Assembly (NCBI GenBank): GCA_934589155.1
Contig: CAKTNP010000019.1
Coordinates: 1 to 37,274, forward strand
Length of the DNA: 37,274 nt
Source of the DNA: an uncultured Oscillospiraceae bacterium
GTDB lineage: Bacteria; Bacillota; Clostridia; Oscillospirales; Oscillospiraceae
Direction of reading: 5' to 3'
The notes under the pieces are model-generated. The model saw only the letters and a program-made list of their open reading frames with translations. It made no database searches and was not told the origin of the DNA. Positions within the stretch are counted from its first letter, which is position 1; every line of letters begins with the position of its first letter. Position numbers and translations under genes: made by a program. Positions 25,866 to 33,003 of the stretch are shown here, piece by piece.

Positions 25866-26093
25866 ATGAAGGACCTTTTGCTGTATATGGCAAAGAACCT
25901 GGTGGATCATCCCGACGCCGTTTCGGTGACCGAGATCCCCGGAGAGACCACGACGCTGGAGCTTCGGGTGGCCCCGGAGGACATGGGTAAGGTCATCGGC
26001 CGCCAGGGCCGGATCGCCCGTGAGATCCGCACCATCGTAAAGACCGCCGCCCAGAAGGCCGGTCAGAAGGTAAACGTCGAGATCGTCGACTGA
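25866..26093 (+). CDS. khpA: KH-domain RNA-binding protein KhpA (YlqC)
   Basis: The protein has 75 residues forming a single KH domain with the RNA-binding loop GRQGR (about 44-48, in KVIGRQGRIAREIR). KhpA commonly partners with KhpB/EloR and affects cell elongation and RNA metabolism in Gram-positive bacteria. An AAAGGAGG ribosome site lies 7 bases before ATG. A hairpin follows the stop codon, separating it from rimM. Confidence 0.94.
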   Translation: MKDLLLYMAKNLVDHPDAVSVTEIPGETTTLELRVAPEDMGKVIGRQGRIAREIRTIVKTAAQKAGQKVNVEIVD

Positions 26094-26100
26094 GGATGCA

Positions 26101-26139
26101 AAGGCTCCTGTGGAAGGGTTTCCTTCCCGGGGGCCTTTT
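26101..26139 (+). terminator. Terminator or attenuator after khpA
   Basis: An interrupted stem (AAGGC / GCCTT and GGAAGG / CCTTCC) ends in TTTT. It lies between khpA and a new promoter for rimM. Confidence 0.72.
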
Positions 26140-26153
26140 GTGTACCCCGGTCA

Positions 26154-26182
26154 TTGCAAACCGGCGGAAAATCGAGTAAAAT
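26154..26182 (+). promoter_or_regulatory. Promoter of rimM-trmD
   Basis: TTGCAA (26154-26159) and TAAAAT (26177-26182) are separated by 17 bp, giving rimM and downstream genes their own start within the conserved cluster. Confidence 0.78.
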
Positions 26183-26193
26183 ATAGAAAAAAT

Positions 26194-26211
26194 CCGCCGG
26201 ACCTCCGGCGG
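26194..26211 (+). other. Perfect hairpin at the 5' end of the rimM mRNA
   Basis: CCGCCGGA / TCCGGCGG, 8 bp with a 2-base centre, lies close to the expected transcription start near 26189 and just before the rimM ribosome site (AAGGAG). Confidence 0.65.
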
Positions 26212-26226
26212 CGAAGGAGTTATGGT

Positions 26227-26724
26227 ATGCGGAAAGCATTTTTGGAGGCAGGGCGCATTGTCTCCACCCACGGGGTCCGGGGCGAAATGAAGGTTCTGCC
26301 CTGGGCCGACGGCCCGGAGTTTCTGACCCTGTTTCACCGGGTGTTTCTGGACGGAAAAGAATATGAGGCGGAGTCCGTCCGGGTCCAGAAGACCTGCAAC
26401 TTGTTGAAGCTCCGGGGTGTGGACACTATGGAGGCGGCCCAGGCCCTGCGGGAAAAGACCGTTTTCGTCTACCGGGATGACGTGGAGCTGGAGGACGGCA
26501 GCTACTTCGTGGCGGAGCTGACGGGCCTTCCCGTGTTCCAGGGGGACCGGGAGATCGGCAAAGTGAAAGAGGTCCTGTCCATGCCCGGCAACGACGTGTA
26601 CGTGGTCCGGGGGGAAAAGGAATACATGATCCCCGCCGTCCGGGCCTTTGTGAAGGAGATCAACGTGGACGAGGGCTTCCTTCGGGTGGAGCTCATCGAG
26701 GGGATGGAAACCGATGCGGATTGA
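26227..26724 (+). CDS. rimM: Ribosome maturation factor RimM
   Basis: The protein has 165 residues from ATG 26227, after AAGGAG. The N-terminal RimM domain starts FLEAGRIVSTHGVRGEMKV, typical of the family, and the C-terminal PRC-barrel domain covers about 90-160. It assists 30S subunit head assembly and 16S processing, acting near S19. The gene overlaps trmD by 11 bases. Confidence 0.95.
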   Translation: MRKAFLEAGRIVSTHGVRGEMKVLPWADGPEFLTLFHRVFLDGKEYEAESVRVQKTCNLLKLRGVDTMEAAQALREKTVFVYRDDVELEDGSYFVAELTGLPVFQGDREIGKVKEVLSMPGNDVYVVRGEKEYMIPAVRAFVKEINVDEGFLRVELIEGMETDAD

Positions 26725-27496
26725 TATTTTGACCCTGTTCCCCGACTCCGTGGGGGATGTGCTGTCCGACAGCGTCCTGGGCCGGGCCCAGGAGCGGGGC
26801 TATGTGCACATCGAGACCCACCAGATCCGGGATTATACCACAAATCGACAGAATCAGGTGGACGACTACCCCTACGGCGGCGGCCGGGGGGCCATTATGC
26901 AGGCAGACCCGTTGTACAACTGCTGGCAGGCAGTGTGCGACATGGCCGGTGGACCGGTCCACACCATTTATATGTCTCCCTGCGGCCACACCTTCACCCA
27001 GCAGGACGCCATCCGCCTGAGCAAAATGGAAAATCTCATTCTGGTCTGCGGCCACTATGAGGGGATCGACCAGCGGTTCATTGACGAATGCGTGGATGAA
27101 GAGTTGTCCATCGGGGACTTTGTGCTGACGGGGGGCGAGATCCCCGCCATGGCCGTTACCGACGCCGTGTGCCGCATGGTGCCGGGGGTGCTGTCGGATC
27201 CGGAGTGCTATGAGGACGAGAGCTTTTTCAACGGCCTTCTGGAATACCCCCAGTACAGCCGGCCGGCAGAGTGGCACGGCCTCACGGTGCCGGAAATTCT
27301 CCTGTCCGGAAACCATGCACTAGTTGCCCGGTGGCGGCGGAAACAGTCCCTGCGCAGGACCCGGGCCCGGCGGCCGGACCTGTATGCCAAGGTGAAATTC
27401 GAGACCAAGCAGGAGAAAAAGCTCCTGGCGGAAATGGAGGCGGAGGACCTTGCAGAAGCTGGAAATTCTGAAGCAGTGGGTGGCGGAAAGCCGTAA
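26714..27496 (+). CDS. trmD: tRNA (guanine-N1-)-methyltransferase TrmD
   Basis: This 260-residue enzyme methylates G37 of tRNAs with SAM, preventing frameshifting. The trefoil-knot SPOUT motifs are present: DDYPYGGGRG (about 50-59), LVCGHYEGIDQRF and SIGDFVLTGGEIPAMAVTDA. The usual proline-rich GMVMKPEP segment is GAIMQADPLY here. The C-terminal tail is a helical basic region followed by a short EAEDLAEAGNSEA end that overlaps the sirtuin gene by 47 bases. Confidence 0.95.
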   Translation: MRIDILTLFPDSVGDVLSDSVLGRAQERGYVHIETHQIRDYTTNRQNQVDDYPYGGGRGAIMQADPLYNCWQAVCDMAGGPVHTIYMSPCGHTFTQQDAIRLSKMENLILVCGHYEGIDQRFIDECVDEELSIGDFVLTGGEIPAMAVTDAVCRMVPGVLSDPECYEDESFFNGLLEYPQYSRPAEWHGLTVPEILLSGNHALVARWRRKQSLRRTRARRPDLYAKVKFETKQEKKLLAEMEAEDLAEAGNSEAVGGGKP

Positions 27497-28181
27497 CATC
27501 GTCTTTTTCGGCGGCGCGGGCGTCAGTACGGAATCCGGGATCCCCGACTTCCGGTCCCAGGATGGATTATACCACCAAAAGTTTGAATATCCACCGGAGA
27601 CCATTATCAGTCACAACTTTTTCATGAAAAATCCGGAGTATTTCTTCCGGTTTTATCGAGAAAAAATGCTGCCGATTGGCTTCGAGCCCAACGTGACCCA
27701 CCGGGTTTTGGCCCAGTGGGAGGCGGAGGGAATGCTCTCTGCCATCGTGACCCAGAACATTGACGGACTGCACCAGAAGGCGGGCAGTAAGAAGGTTTAT
27801 GAGCTCCACGGCAGCGTCCTGCGGAATTATTGCATGAAATGCGGGAAATTTTACCCGGCGGAGTTCGTGAAGAACGCCCCGGGAATCCCGCGGTGCGGCT
27901 GCGGCGGCATTGTGAAGCCGGATGTGGTACTTTACGAGGAAAGTTTGGACGAAAAAACATTAGAAAAGAGTGTTTTGGCAATTTCTGAGGCGGATCTTCT
28001 CATTGTGGCGGGGACCAGTCTTACGGTGTATCCGGCGGCGGGGCTCCTGCGGTACTATCCGGGAAACCGGCTGGTGCTCATCAATCGGGATCCCACCCCC
28101 TATGACGATCGGGCTGACCTGGTGTTTCACGAAAAGCTGGGACAGGTCTTTGGACCGCTGGAAGGAGAGAAAAGGGTATGA
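27450..28181 (+). CDS. cobB: NAD-dependent protein deacylase, sirtuin (Sir2/CobB type)
   Basis: The protein has 243 residues from a TTG start at 27450. TTG is chosen because a GGAGG ribosome site lies 9 bases upstream and because the next ATG would remove the NAD-binding motif GAGVSTESGIPDFRS (about 23-37). The other signatures are TQNIDGLHQKAG, the catalytic ELHGSV, a four-cysteine zinc site (CMKC and CGCGG about 25 residues apart) and GTSLTVYPAAG. It removes acyl groups from lysines using NAD. The start lies inside trmD, and its stop overlaps the next small gene (ATGA). It occupies the position where rplS is usually found. Confidence 0.93.
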   Translation: MQKLEILKQWVAESRNIVFFGGAGVSTESGIPDFRSQDGLYHQKFEYPPETIISHNFFMKNPEYFFRFYREKMLPIGFEPNVTHRVLAQWEAEGMLSAIVTQNIDGLHQKAGSKKVYELHGSVLRNYCMKCGKFYPAEFVKNAPGIPRCGCGGIVKPDVVLYEESLDEKTLEKSVLAISEADLLIVAGTSLTVYPAAGLLRYYPGNRLVLINRDPTPYDDRADLVFHEKLGQVFGPLEGEKRV

Positions 28182-28411
28182 AAAAAGTATGTAATCTGCT
28201 GAAAATTGCCATTTGGTGTCTGATCGGCGTATTTTTGGGCAGCACGATCTATACGGTTCTGGACTATAAGGCCCACCCGGGGCTGTACGCGTTCTATTCC
28301 GCGCCCTGGTACACGGGGATCCTCCTGGGGGCCGGGGTCACGGCGGCGCTGGTCCTGGTGCTGCTGGTGATCCTGGTGATCCTGCGGCGAAGGACCGGGA
28401 AAAAAGAGTAA
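28178..28411 (+). CDS. Small two-helix membrane protein
   Basis: The protein has 77 residues. Hydrophobic segments at about 10-28 and 46-68 are followed by a basic RRRTGKKE tail, giving a hairpin with both ends probably in the cytosol. I recognise no family. ATG 28178 overlaps the sirtuin stop by 4 bases (ATGA), so the two are translationally coupled. A terminator region follows. Confidence 0.75.
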   Translation: MKKVCNLLKIAIWCLIGVFLGSTIYTVLDYKAHPGLYAFYSAPWYTGILLGAGVTAALVLVLLVILVILRRRTGKKE

Positions 28412-28445
28412 AAGTTGCCCTTTGGGTTGCACGAAAAAACGACGA

Positions 28446-28478
28446 TTTTCGGCAATAAAATCGGATCAAAACCGAAAA
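28446..28478. other. AT-rich inverted repeat after the small membrane protein
   Basis: TTTTCGG (28446-28452) pairs with CCGAAAA (28472-28478) around a 19-base loop, just before the main terminator. Its role is unclear. Confidence 0.4.
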
Positions 28479-28481
28479 AGA

Positions 28482-28518
28482 AACGGCATATGGCGTGGAA
28501 AACACGCCGTATGCCGTT
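28482..28518. terminator. Convergent terminator between the sirtuin operon and rpiB
   Basis: A 16-bp stem with one G-T pair and a GAAAA loop (AACGGCATA... / ...TATGCCGTT) lies between convergent genes. T-rich tails occur on both strands (TATTTTATG on the plus, TTTCTTTTTC on the minus). Confidence 0.88.
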
Positions 28519-28577
28519 ATTTTATGTTTCTGTTTCATTCGATCGGGAGCGGAGGCCAAAATCGGGCTCCGGTGAGG

Positions 28578-29018
28578 TTACCCCTCCAGCGCGGCCAGCT
28601 TCTCCAGCCGGCGCAGATGCCGGGCGCCGCCGCTGAAGGGGGTGGAGAGGAAAACGTCCACGATCTCCAGGGCCAGCTTTTCACCCACCACACCGGCCCC
28701 CAGGGCCATCATATTGGCGTCGTTATGCTCCCGGGTCAGCCGGGCGGACATGAGGTCGCTCAGAAGGGCGCAGCGGACGCCCCGGACCTTGTTGGCGGCA
28801 ATGGACACGCCGATGCCGGTGGTGCACAGGACGACGCCCCGCTCACATTCCCCGGAGGCGACGGCCCGGGCGGCGGGACCGGCGAAGTCGGGATAGTCGC
28901 AGCTGTCGGTGCTGTCGGTGCCGAAATCCAGGACCTCATGGCCCTGGGCGGTGAGATGGGCCTTCACGGCGTTTTTCAGGGCTACGGCCCCGTGGTCGCA
29001 GGCAATGGAAATTTTCAT
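28578..29018 (-). CDS. rpiB: Ribose-5-phosphate isomerase B
   Basis: This 146-residue enzyme interconverts ribose 5-phosphate and ribulose 5-phosphate. The opening MKISIACDHGAVALK, the catalytic cysteine region VLCTTGIGVSIAANK (about 63-77) and AREHNDAN-like TREHNDANMMALGA are characteristic of RpiB/LacAB. A GGAGAA ribosome site precedes ATG. It is the last gene of the yabP-divIC operon, 19 bases after the SDR gene. Confidence 0.94.
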   Translation of the reverse strand: MKISIACDHGAVALKNAVKAHLTAQGHEVLDFGTDSTDSCDYPDFAGPAARAVASGECERGVVLCTTGIGVSIAANKVRGVRCALLSDLMSARLTREHNDANMMALGAGVVGEKLALEIVDVFLSTPFSGGARHLRRLEKLAALEG

Positions 29019-29037
29019 AACGGTTCTCCTTTGAAGG

Positions 29038-29736
29038 TCAGATCACATAGCCGCCGTTGACGGGCAGCACCTGACCGGTAATAAATTCCGCCAGGGACAG
29101 GGAATAGACCGCCTCGGCCACGTCCTCGGGGGTGCCGTTGCGGCCCATGGGAGTCTCCTCCGCCAGGTCCGCCAGGACCCCGGGGTCTACGTTTGCCACC
29201 ATGTCCGTCAGGATCACCCCCGGGGCCACGGCGTTGACCCGGATGCCGGAGGGACCCAGTTCCTTGGCCAGAGCCTTGGTCAGGGCGATGACGGCGCCTT
29301 TCGTGGCGGAATAGGCGGCCTCGCAGGAGGCACCCACCTGGCCCCACATGGAGCTCAGGTTCACGATGGAGCCCCGCTGCTCATGGAGCATGCCCGGCAG
29401 GGCGGCGTTCACGCAGTTGTAGATCCCCCGGACGTTGACGGCAAAGAGCCGGTCCCACTGCTCGGGGCTGATCTGGGAAATGAGGCCGTAGTGGCAGATG
29501 CCCGCGTTGTTCACAAGAATGTCCACAGGGCCGATCGTTTGGAAGGCGGCCTCCACGGAGGCCTTGTCCGCCACGTCCGCCCGAATGGCCGCGGCCCCGG
29601 TCTCTTGAGAGACCAGGCCGGCCGCGGCTTCGTTTTTTTCGTATAGGAAGGAGACCCGGTGGCCCCGGCGGGCGAAGGCCCGGACCACGGCAGCACCGAT
29701 GCCCCGGCTGCCGCCGGTGACTAAGACCCTCGCCAT
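29038..29736 (-). CDS. SDR-family oxidoreductase, FabG-like
   Basis: The protein has 232 residues. The NAD(P)-binding motif TGGSRGIG is at 7-14, NNAG at 76-79, and the catalytic triad is S129, Y142 and K146 (YSATK). It resembles 3-oxoacyl-ACP reductase, but no fatty-acid genes are nearby, and isolated SDRs have varied substrates. Its ATG overlaps the yabR stop by one base (TGATG). The function is left open. Confidence 0.88.
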   Translation of the reverse strand: MARVLVTGGSRGIGAAVVRAFARRGHRVSFLYEKNEAAAGLVSQETGAAAIRADVADKASVEAAFQTIGPVDILVNNAGICHYGLISQISPEQWDRLFAVNVRGIYNCVNAALPGMLHEQRGSIVNLSSMWGQVGASCEAAYSATKGAVIALTKALAKELGPSGIRVNAVAPGVILTDMVANVDPGVLADLAEETPMGRNGTPEDVAEAVYSLSLAEFITGQVLPVNGGYVI

Positions 29737-30239
29737 CAGCGGCGGCGGCTCTTGGTCCGGTGGTCGGAGTACTGGCGGATGGAGGAGATCTTGCTGTCGG
29801 ATTCGCTCATGAACTGCTTCAGCTTCTCCTCAAAGCTCTGGTCCCCGGACTTGCCCACGGTGGCCTGAGTCGGCGCGGCGGCGGGGCGGGAGGAACCGGA
29901 ACGGTAGGCGGGCCGGTTATTGCCGCCGTTCTCCTCCCGGTTCCCGGCGGGACGGCCGCCGCCCTGGCGGTTCCGGTCAAAGCGGCCGGCGGGACGCTCG
30001 GGCTTGGGCGTCAGCCGCTTGATGGACAGGTTGATCTTTCCGGCGGGGTCCACGGCGATGACCATGACCTTGACGTCCTGGCCCTCCGTCAAAAACTGGC
30101 GGATGTCGCTGACATAGGTGTTGGCCACCTCGGAAATATGTACCATGCCGGTCTTTCCCTCCGGCAGGGCAATAAAGGCTCCGAAGCTGGTGATGGTCTT
30201 GACTTTCCCCTCTACGATTGCGCCGACTGTTAACTCCAT
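29736..30239 (-). CDS. yabR: S1-domain RNA-binding protein, YabR/CvfD-like
   Basis: The protein has 167 residues from ATG 30239. The S1 domain covers residues about 1-75 (GAIVEGKVKTITSFGAFIALPEGKTGMVHISEV). A basic, Gly/Arg/Asn-rich linker (about 80-125) and a short charged C-terminus ending KSRRR follow. YabR-type proteins associate with ribosomes or mRNA. The best ribosome site (GGGAGG) is 14 bases from this ATG, which is long; a GTG at 30302 would add 21 poorly conserved-looking residues and run into divIC. The gene follows divIC as in Bacillus. Confidence 0.86.
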   Translation of the reverse strand: MELTVGAIVEGKVKTITSFGAFIALPEGKTGMVHISEVANTYVSDIRQFLTEGQDVKVMVIAVDPAGKINLSIKRLTPKPERPAGRFDRNRQGGGRPAGNREENGGNNRPAYRSGSSRPAAAPTQATVGKSGDQSFEEKLKQFMSESDSKISSIRQYSDHRTKSRRR

Positions 30240-30270
30240 ACTGTGAAAATTATCCTCCCTCAGCAATTGC

Positions 30271-30546
30271 TCAATGGTTTTTAGTAACGAATATGATCTC
30301 ACCGGGCTGGGCCAGGCCCTGCTGCTCCCGGGCGATTTCCGCGATCCCCTCCGGCGTATCAGCGCTTTCGACGGCGCCGCTCAGGTCCCGGATCTCTTGG
30401 GAGATCTGGGCGGCCCGATCCGTGAGACGGTCCGCCTGGGCCTGGGCCTGCCGAAGCTGGGCCCGCTGGGAAACCAGGGTAACGACGCAGCACAGGATCA
30501 GCAGAGCCGCCAGGGCCATTCCCCGGGCCGTCATGGGCTTTTTCAC
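30271..30546 (-). CDS. divIC: Septum formation initiator, DivIC/FtsB-like
   Basis: The start was chosen at GTG 30546, giving 91 residues, because GAGGAGG lies 6 bases before it; ATG 30588 has no visible ribosome site. The protein has one membrane segment (about 8-25) followed by a coiled coil (RAQLRQAQAQADRLTDRAAQISQEIRDL as a helical stretch, about 27-55). The short extracellular tail ends GLAQPGEIIFVTKNH, where GE-I-F is the DivIC/FtsB signature. It acts in the divisome with FtsL and DivIB. The position between yabQ and yabR matches Bacillus. The yabQ frame runs over most of its 5' part. Confidence 0.8.
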   Translation of the reverse strand: MKKPMTARGMALAALLILCCVVTLVSQRAQLRQAQAQADRLTDRAAQISQEIRDLSGAVESADTPEGIAEIAREQQGLAQPGEIIFVTKNH

Positions 30547-30997
30547 GGGCCGCACCTCCTCGTTTCCCTTTGGGGCAAAATTTTTCATGTACTATTGTAA
30601 CCGATTTGCGCCAAGATGAAAAGAGAAAATTTTCAAAAATTTTCACTTTTTTTCCGAGGAACCGGAAGGGCGCCGCCATAAGATCCAGAAGCCGGAAGAG
30701 AAGGCACCACAGCCCCCGGAACAGGGGGGAGAGGAGGGGGGACAGGGTGAGGGCGTAGGCACCGCCCCCCAGGCAGGCGGCGGCACCGTGGAGCAGCCGC
30801 AGCTCCCCGCCGCAGATATAGAGCCCCAGGGCGCCGAAGAGGCAGAGGGCAGCCGTGGAAAACAGCCCGTCCATGAGGCAGCCCAGCCGGGGCAGACGGT
30901 GGCGCAGGGGGCGGAACAGGTCAAAGACCAGGGCCAGCGCCGCCCCCAGGGCCAGGGCGGCGAGAAAGCCCCGGAGGGCCTGGGACCCGGGACTCAT
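30359..30997 (-). CDS. yabQ: Spore cortex protein YabQ, with an unusual long overlap
   Basis: The frame has 212 codons starting MSPGSQALRG. Hydrophobic segments lie at about 7-28, 44-63, 68-92 and 95-110, matching the YabQ membrane protein required for spore cortex formation. After about residue 150 the frame crosses the divIC gene for some 188 bases. There the sequence becomes Gly/Pro/Arg-rich (GPGNGPGGSA, PERRRRKR) and looks like the divIC sequence read in another frame. Either yabQ has lost its original stop codon, or the overlap is real but uninformative. Its ATG overlaps the yabP stop (ATGA). Confidence 0.72.
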   Translation of the reverse strand: MSPGSQALRGFLAALALGAALALVFDLFRPLRHRLPRLGCLMDGLFSTAALCLFGALGLYICGGELRLLHGAAACLGGGAYALTLSPLLSPLFRGLWCLLFRLLDLMAAPFRFLGKKVKIFENFLFSSWRKSVTIVHEKFCPKGKRGGAAREKAHDGPGNGPGGSADPVLRRYPGFPAGPASAGPGPGGPSHGSGRPDLPRDPGPERRRRKR

Positions 30998-31281
30998 CCG
31001 CCAAAGAGCCTGCGGAGGAGGCCTCCGGCAGGTCGGGCCTCCTCATAGGCCAAAAGCTCCACCTGACCCAGAATTTCCACCTGACCCCCCTCCGGGGAAA
31101 GGGCCCGGAGCTTCAGCTCCCGGCCCCGGATCTGAAGCAGGCCCCGGCTGGTCTCCAGGGCCACGGCGGTGTCGTCAAAGCCCAGAACCTGACTCACACC
31201 GGTGACGGAGAGCCGGGCACCCTCGTCCAGGACCAGCTTGTGGGGGCCCGGAGACTGGGGAGCCTCCCTTGCTTGTGCCAT
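30994..31281 (-). CDS. yabP: Sporulation protein YabP
   Basis: The protein has 95 residues from ATG 31281, seven bases after AAGGAGG; an upstream ATG at 31332 has no ribosome site. The core HKLVLDEGARLSVTGVSQVLGFDD and VALETSRGLLQIRGRELK fit the YabP/YqfC family, small proteins of the mother-cell sporulation programme needed for spore envelope assembly. It opens the yabP-yabQ-divIC-yabR operon. Confidence 0.88.
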   Translation of the reverse strand: MAQAREAPQSPGPHKLVLDEGARLSVTGVSQVLGFDDTAVALETSRGLLQIRGRELKLRALSPEGGQVEILGQVELLAYEEARPAGGLLRRLFGG

Positions 31282-31311
31282 GCGCAAACCTCCTTCCAAG
31301 GTCTTTGGTTC

Positions 31312-31340
31312 GGTATATGCCGGCTCGGTCAAAAATAGAC
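31312..31340 (-). promoter_or_regulatory. Possible sigma-E-like promoter of yabP
   Basis: On the minus strand GTCTATTT (31333-31340) and CATATACC (31312-31319) are separated by 13 bp. This is only a partial match to the sigma-E consensus and is suggested mostly by the known sigma-E control of yabP in Bacillus. Confidence 0.25.
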
Positions 31341-31359
31341 CGGCTTTTCCGGAAAGAAC

Positions 31360-31388
31360 TTGAAAATAGAGTGGAGTCCCGGTACAAT
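31360..31388 (+). promoter_or_regulatory. Promoter of the sugar-sensing operon
   Basis: TTGAAA (31360-31365) and TACAAT (31383-31388) are separated by 17 bp. The start lies near 31395, giving a short leader that carries the GGGAGG ribosome site. Confidence 0.85.
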
Positions 31389-31415
31389 AGAAGAAAAAAC
31401 GCCGGGAGGATGCAC

Positions 31416-32999
31416 ATGGAGCGCTATCGCATTATGATCGTGGACGACGAGCAGGAGGTCCGGCAGGCCATCATTCGCAAGATGGACTGGGAAAAGCTGG
31501 GATTCCAGGTGGTGTTGGAGGCCGAAAACGGCCAGGACGCCCTGGAAAAGGCGGAGTCCGTGCCCCTGGATGTGGTGCTGACGGACATCAAAATGCCCTT
31601 TATGGACGGCTTTACCATGGGCCGGCACCTGACCAAGACCCACCCCGGGGTGAAGCTCATCATTTTCTCCGGCTTCGACGAGTTCCAGTACGCCCAGGAG
31701 GCCATCAAGCTCAACGTGGTGGAGTACGTGCTCAAGCCCGTCAACGCCGAGGAGCTGGCGGGGATCCTGATCCGGGTGAAGGCCAGCCTGGACGAGGAGA
31801 TCCGGCGCAGGACCAACATCGAGGAGCTGTCCGCCGCCTATGAGCGGAGCCTGCCCCTGCTGCGGGAGCAGTATTTCAGCGGCCTGCTTAACGGGACCCT
31901 GTCCCCGGCGGAGATCCGGACCGGGGCGGAGCGGTATGAGCCCGCCTTTCTGGGGGACCCCTATCTTACGGTGGCCATCTGCCATCTGGAGCCCCGGATG
32001 GGGGAGGGCCAGGGGGTGAGCGAGGAGCTGCTGCCCATTTCCCTCAAGAAGCTGGCCCAGGAGCGGTTGGGCCGTCTGTGCCGGATGGAGGTCATGCTGT
32101 CGCCCCCCAACGTGGTGCTGCTGACGGGCTGGGACCACAGTCCCCAGGAGGACCTGCTGCGGGTGGGAGAGGAGCTGTGTGCCGACTGCCTCCGGACCCT
32201 GGATGCCACCATTGCCGTGGGCATCGGCCGGCCCTGCCGGGAGCTGTCCGGCCTGTCCCTGGCCCGGCGGGACGCCATGGCCGCCGTGGAGTATCGGGCG
32301 GTGGTGGGTACCGGTCAGGCCGTCTATTACGGCGATCTGAAGGGCTCCGAATGGGAACCCTTTGACTGGGATCGCCGCCGGGAGGAGCATTTCCTCTATA
32401 CCGTGAAATTCGGCACCCGGCAGGAGATCGCCGCCGCCCTGGACACCATGATGGACCGGCTGGGGGAAAAGACCCCCGGGACCTGGCCCTATGGGGCGTG
32501 TCTTGCGGGTATCGCGGGCTTTATTTTCAGAACGGCCCAGCGCTACGGCTCCGACGCCTTTCAGCAGGGAGGAGACTGGATCCGGGTGCTGTCCAAGGAC
32601 TGCCCGCCGGAGGAGGCCCGGCAGATTCTGCTGGACCTGTGCCTGGGGCTGTCCGGCAGCCTGAAGCAGCGGCGGACCAGCTCCACCAGGTCCATTGCCG
32701 AGGAGGCCGAGCGCTATATCCAGGAGAATTTCCAGAACCCGGATCTGACCGTGGACAGCGTGTGCAGCCATCTGCACATCAGCCAGTCCTATTTCTCCAC
32801 CATTTTCAAACAGGAGACGGGACAGAGCTACATCCAGTATCTCACCGGGGTCCGGATGAACCGGGCGGTGGAGCTGCTCCGGGGCACCGATGACAAGACA
32901 TATCTCGTGGCCCAGCAGGTGGGCTATGACGACCCCAACTATTTCAGCTATGTGTTCAAGAAACGATTCGGCAAATCTCCCACCCAATTCCGGAAGTGA
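31416..32999 (+). CDS. Response regulator with AraC-type DNA-binding domain (YesN-like)
   Basis: The protein has 527 residues from ATG 31416, chosen over ATG 31410, which touches the ribosome site. The receiver domain (about 1-120) has acidic residues D10-D11, phospho-acceptor D57 (VLTDIKMPFMDG) and K107 (VLKPV). A middle region of about 290 residues is unassigned. The AraC-type pair of helix-turn-helix motifs covers about 425-527 (VDSVCSHLHISQSYFSTIF, then YDDPNYFSYVFKKRFGKSPTQF). It is the output protein for the adjacent histidine kinase, and the downstream transporter genes are its likely target. The gap to the kinase gene is 4 bases. Confidence 0.93.
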   Translation: MERYRIMIVDDEQEVRQAIIRKMDWEKLGFQVVLEAENGQDALEKAESVPLDVVLTDIKMPFMDGFTMGRHLTKTHPGVKLIIFSGFDEFQYAQEAIKLNVVEYVLKPVNAEELAGILIRVKASLDEEIRRRTNIEELSAAYERSLPLLREQYFSGLLNGTLSPAEIRTGAERYEPAFLGDPYLTVAICHLEPRMGEGQGVSEELLPISLKKLAQERLGRLCRMEVMLSPPNVVLLTGWDHSPQEDLLRVGEELCADCLRTLDATIAVGIGRPCRELSGLSLARRDAMAAVEYRAVVGTGQAVYYGDLKGSEWEPFDWDRRREEHFLYTVKFGTRQEIAAALDTMMDRLGEKTPGTWPYGACLAGIAGFIFRTAQRYGSDAFQQGGDWIRVLSKDCPPEEARQILLDLCLGLSGSLKQRRTSSTRSIAEEAERYIQENFQNPDLTVDSVCSHLHISQSYFSTIFKQETGQSYIQYLTGVRMNRAVELLRGTDDKTYLVAQQVGYDDPNYFSYVFKKRFGKSPTQFRK

Positions 33000-33003
33000 G
33001 TCT

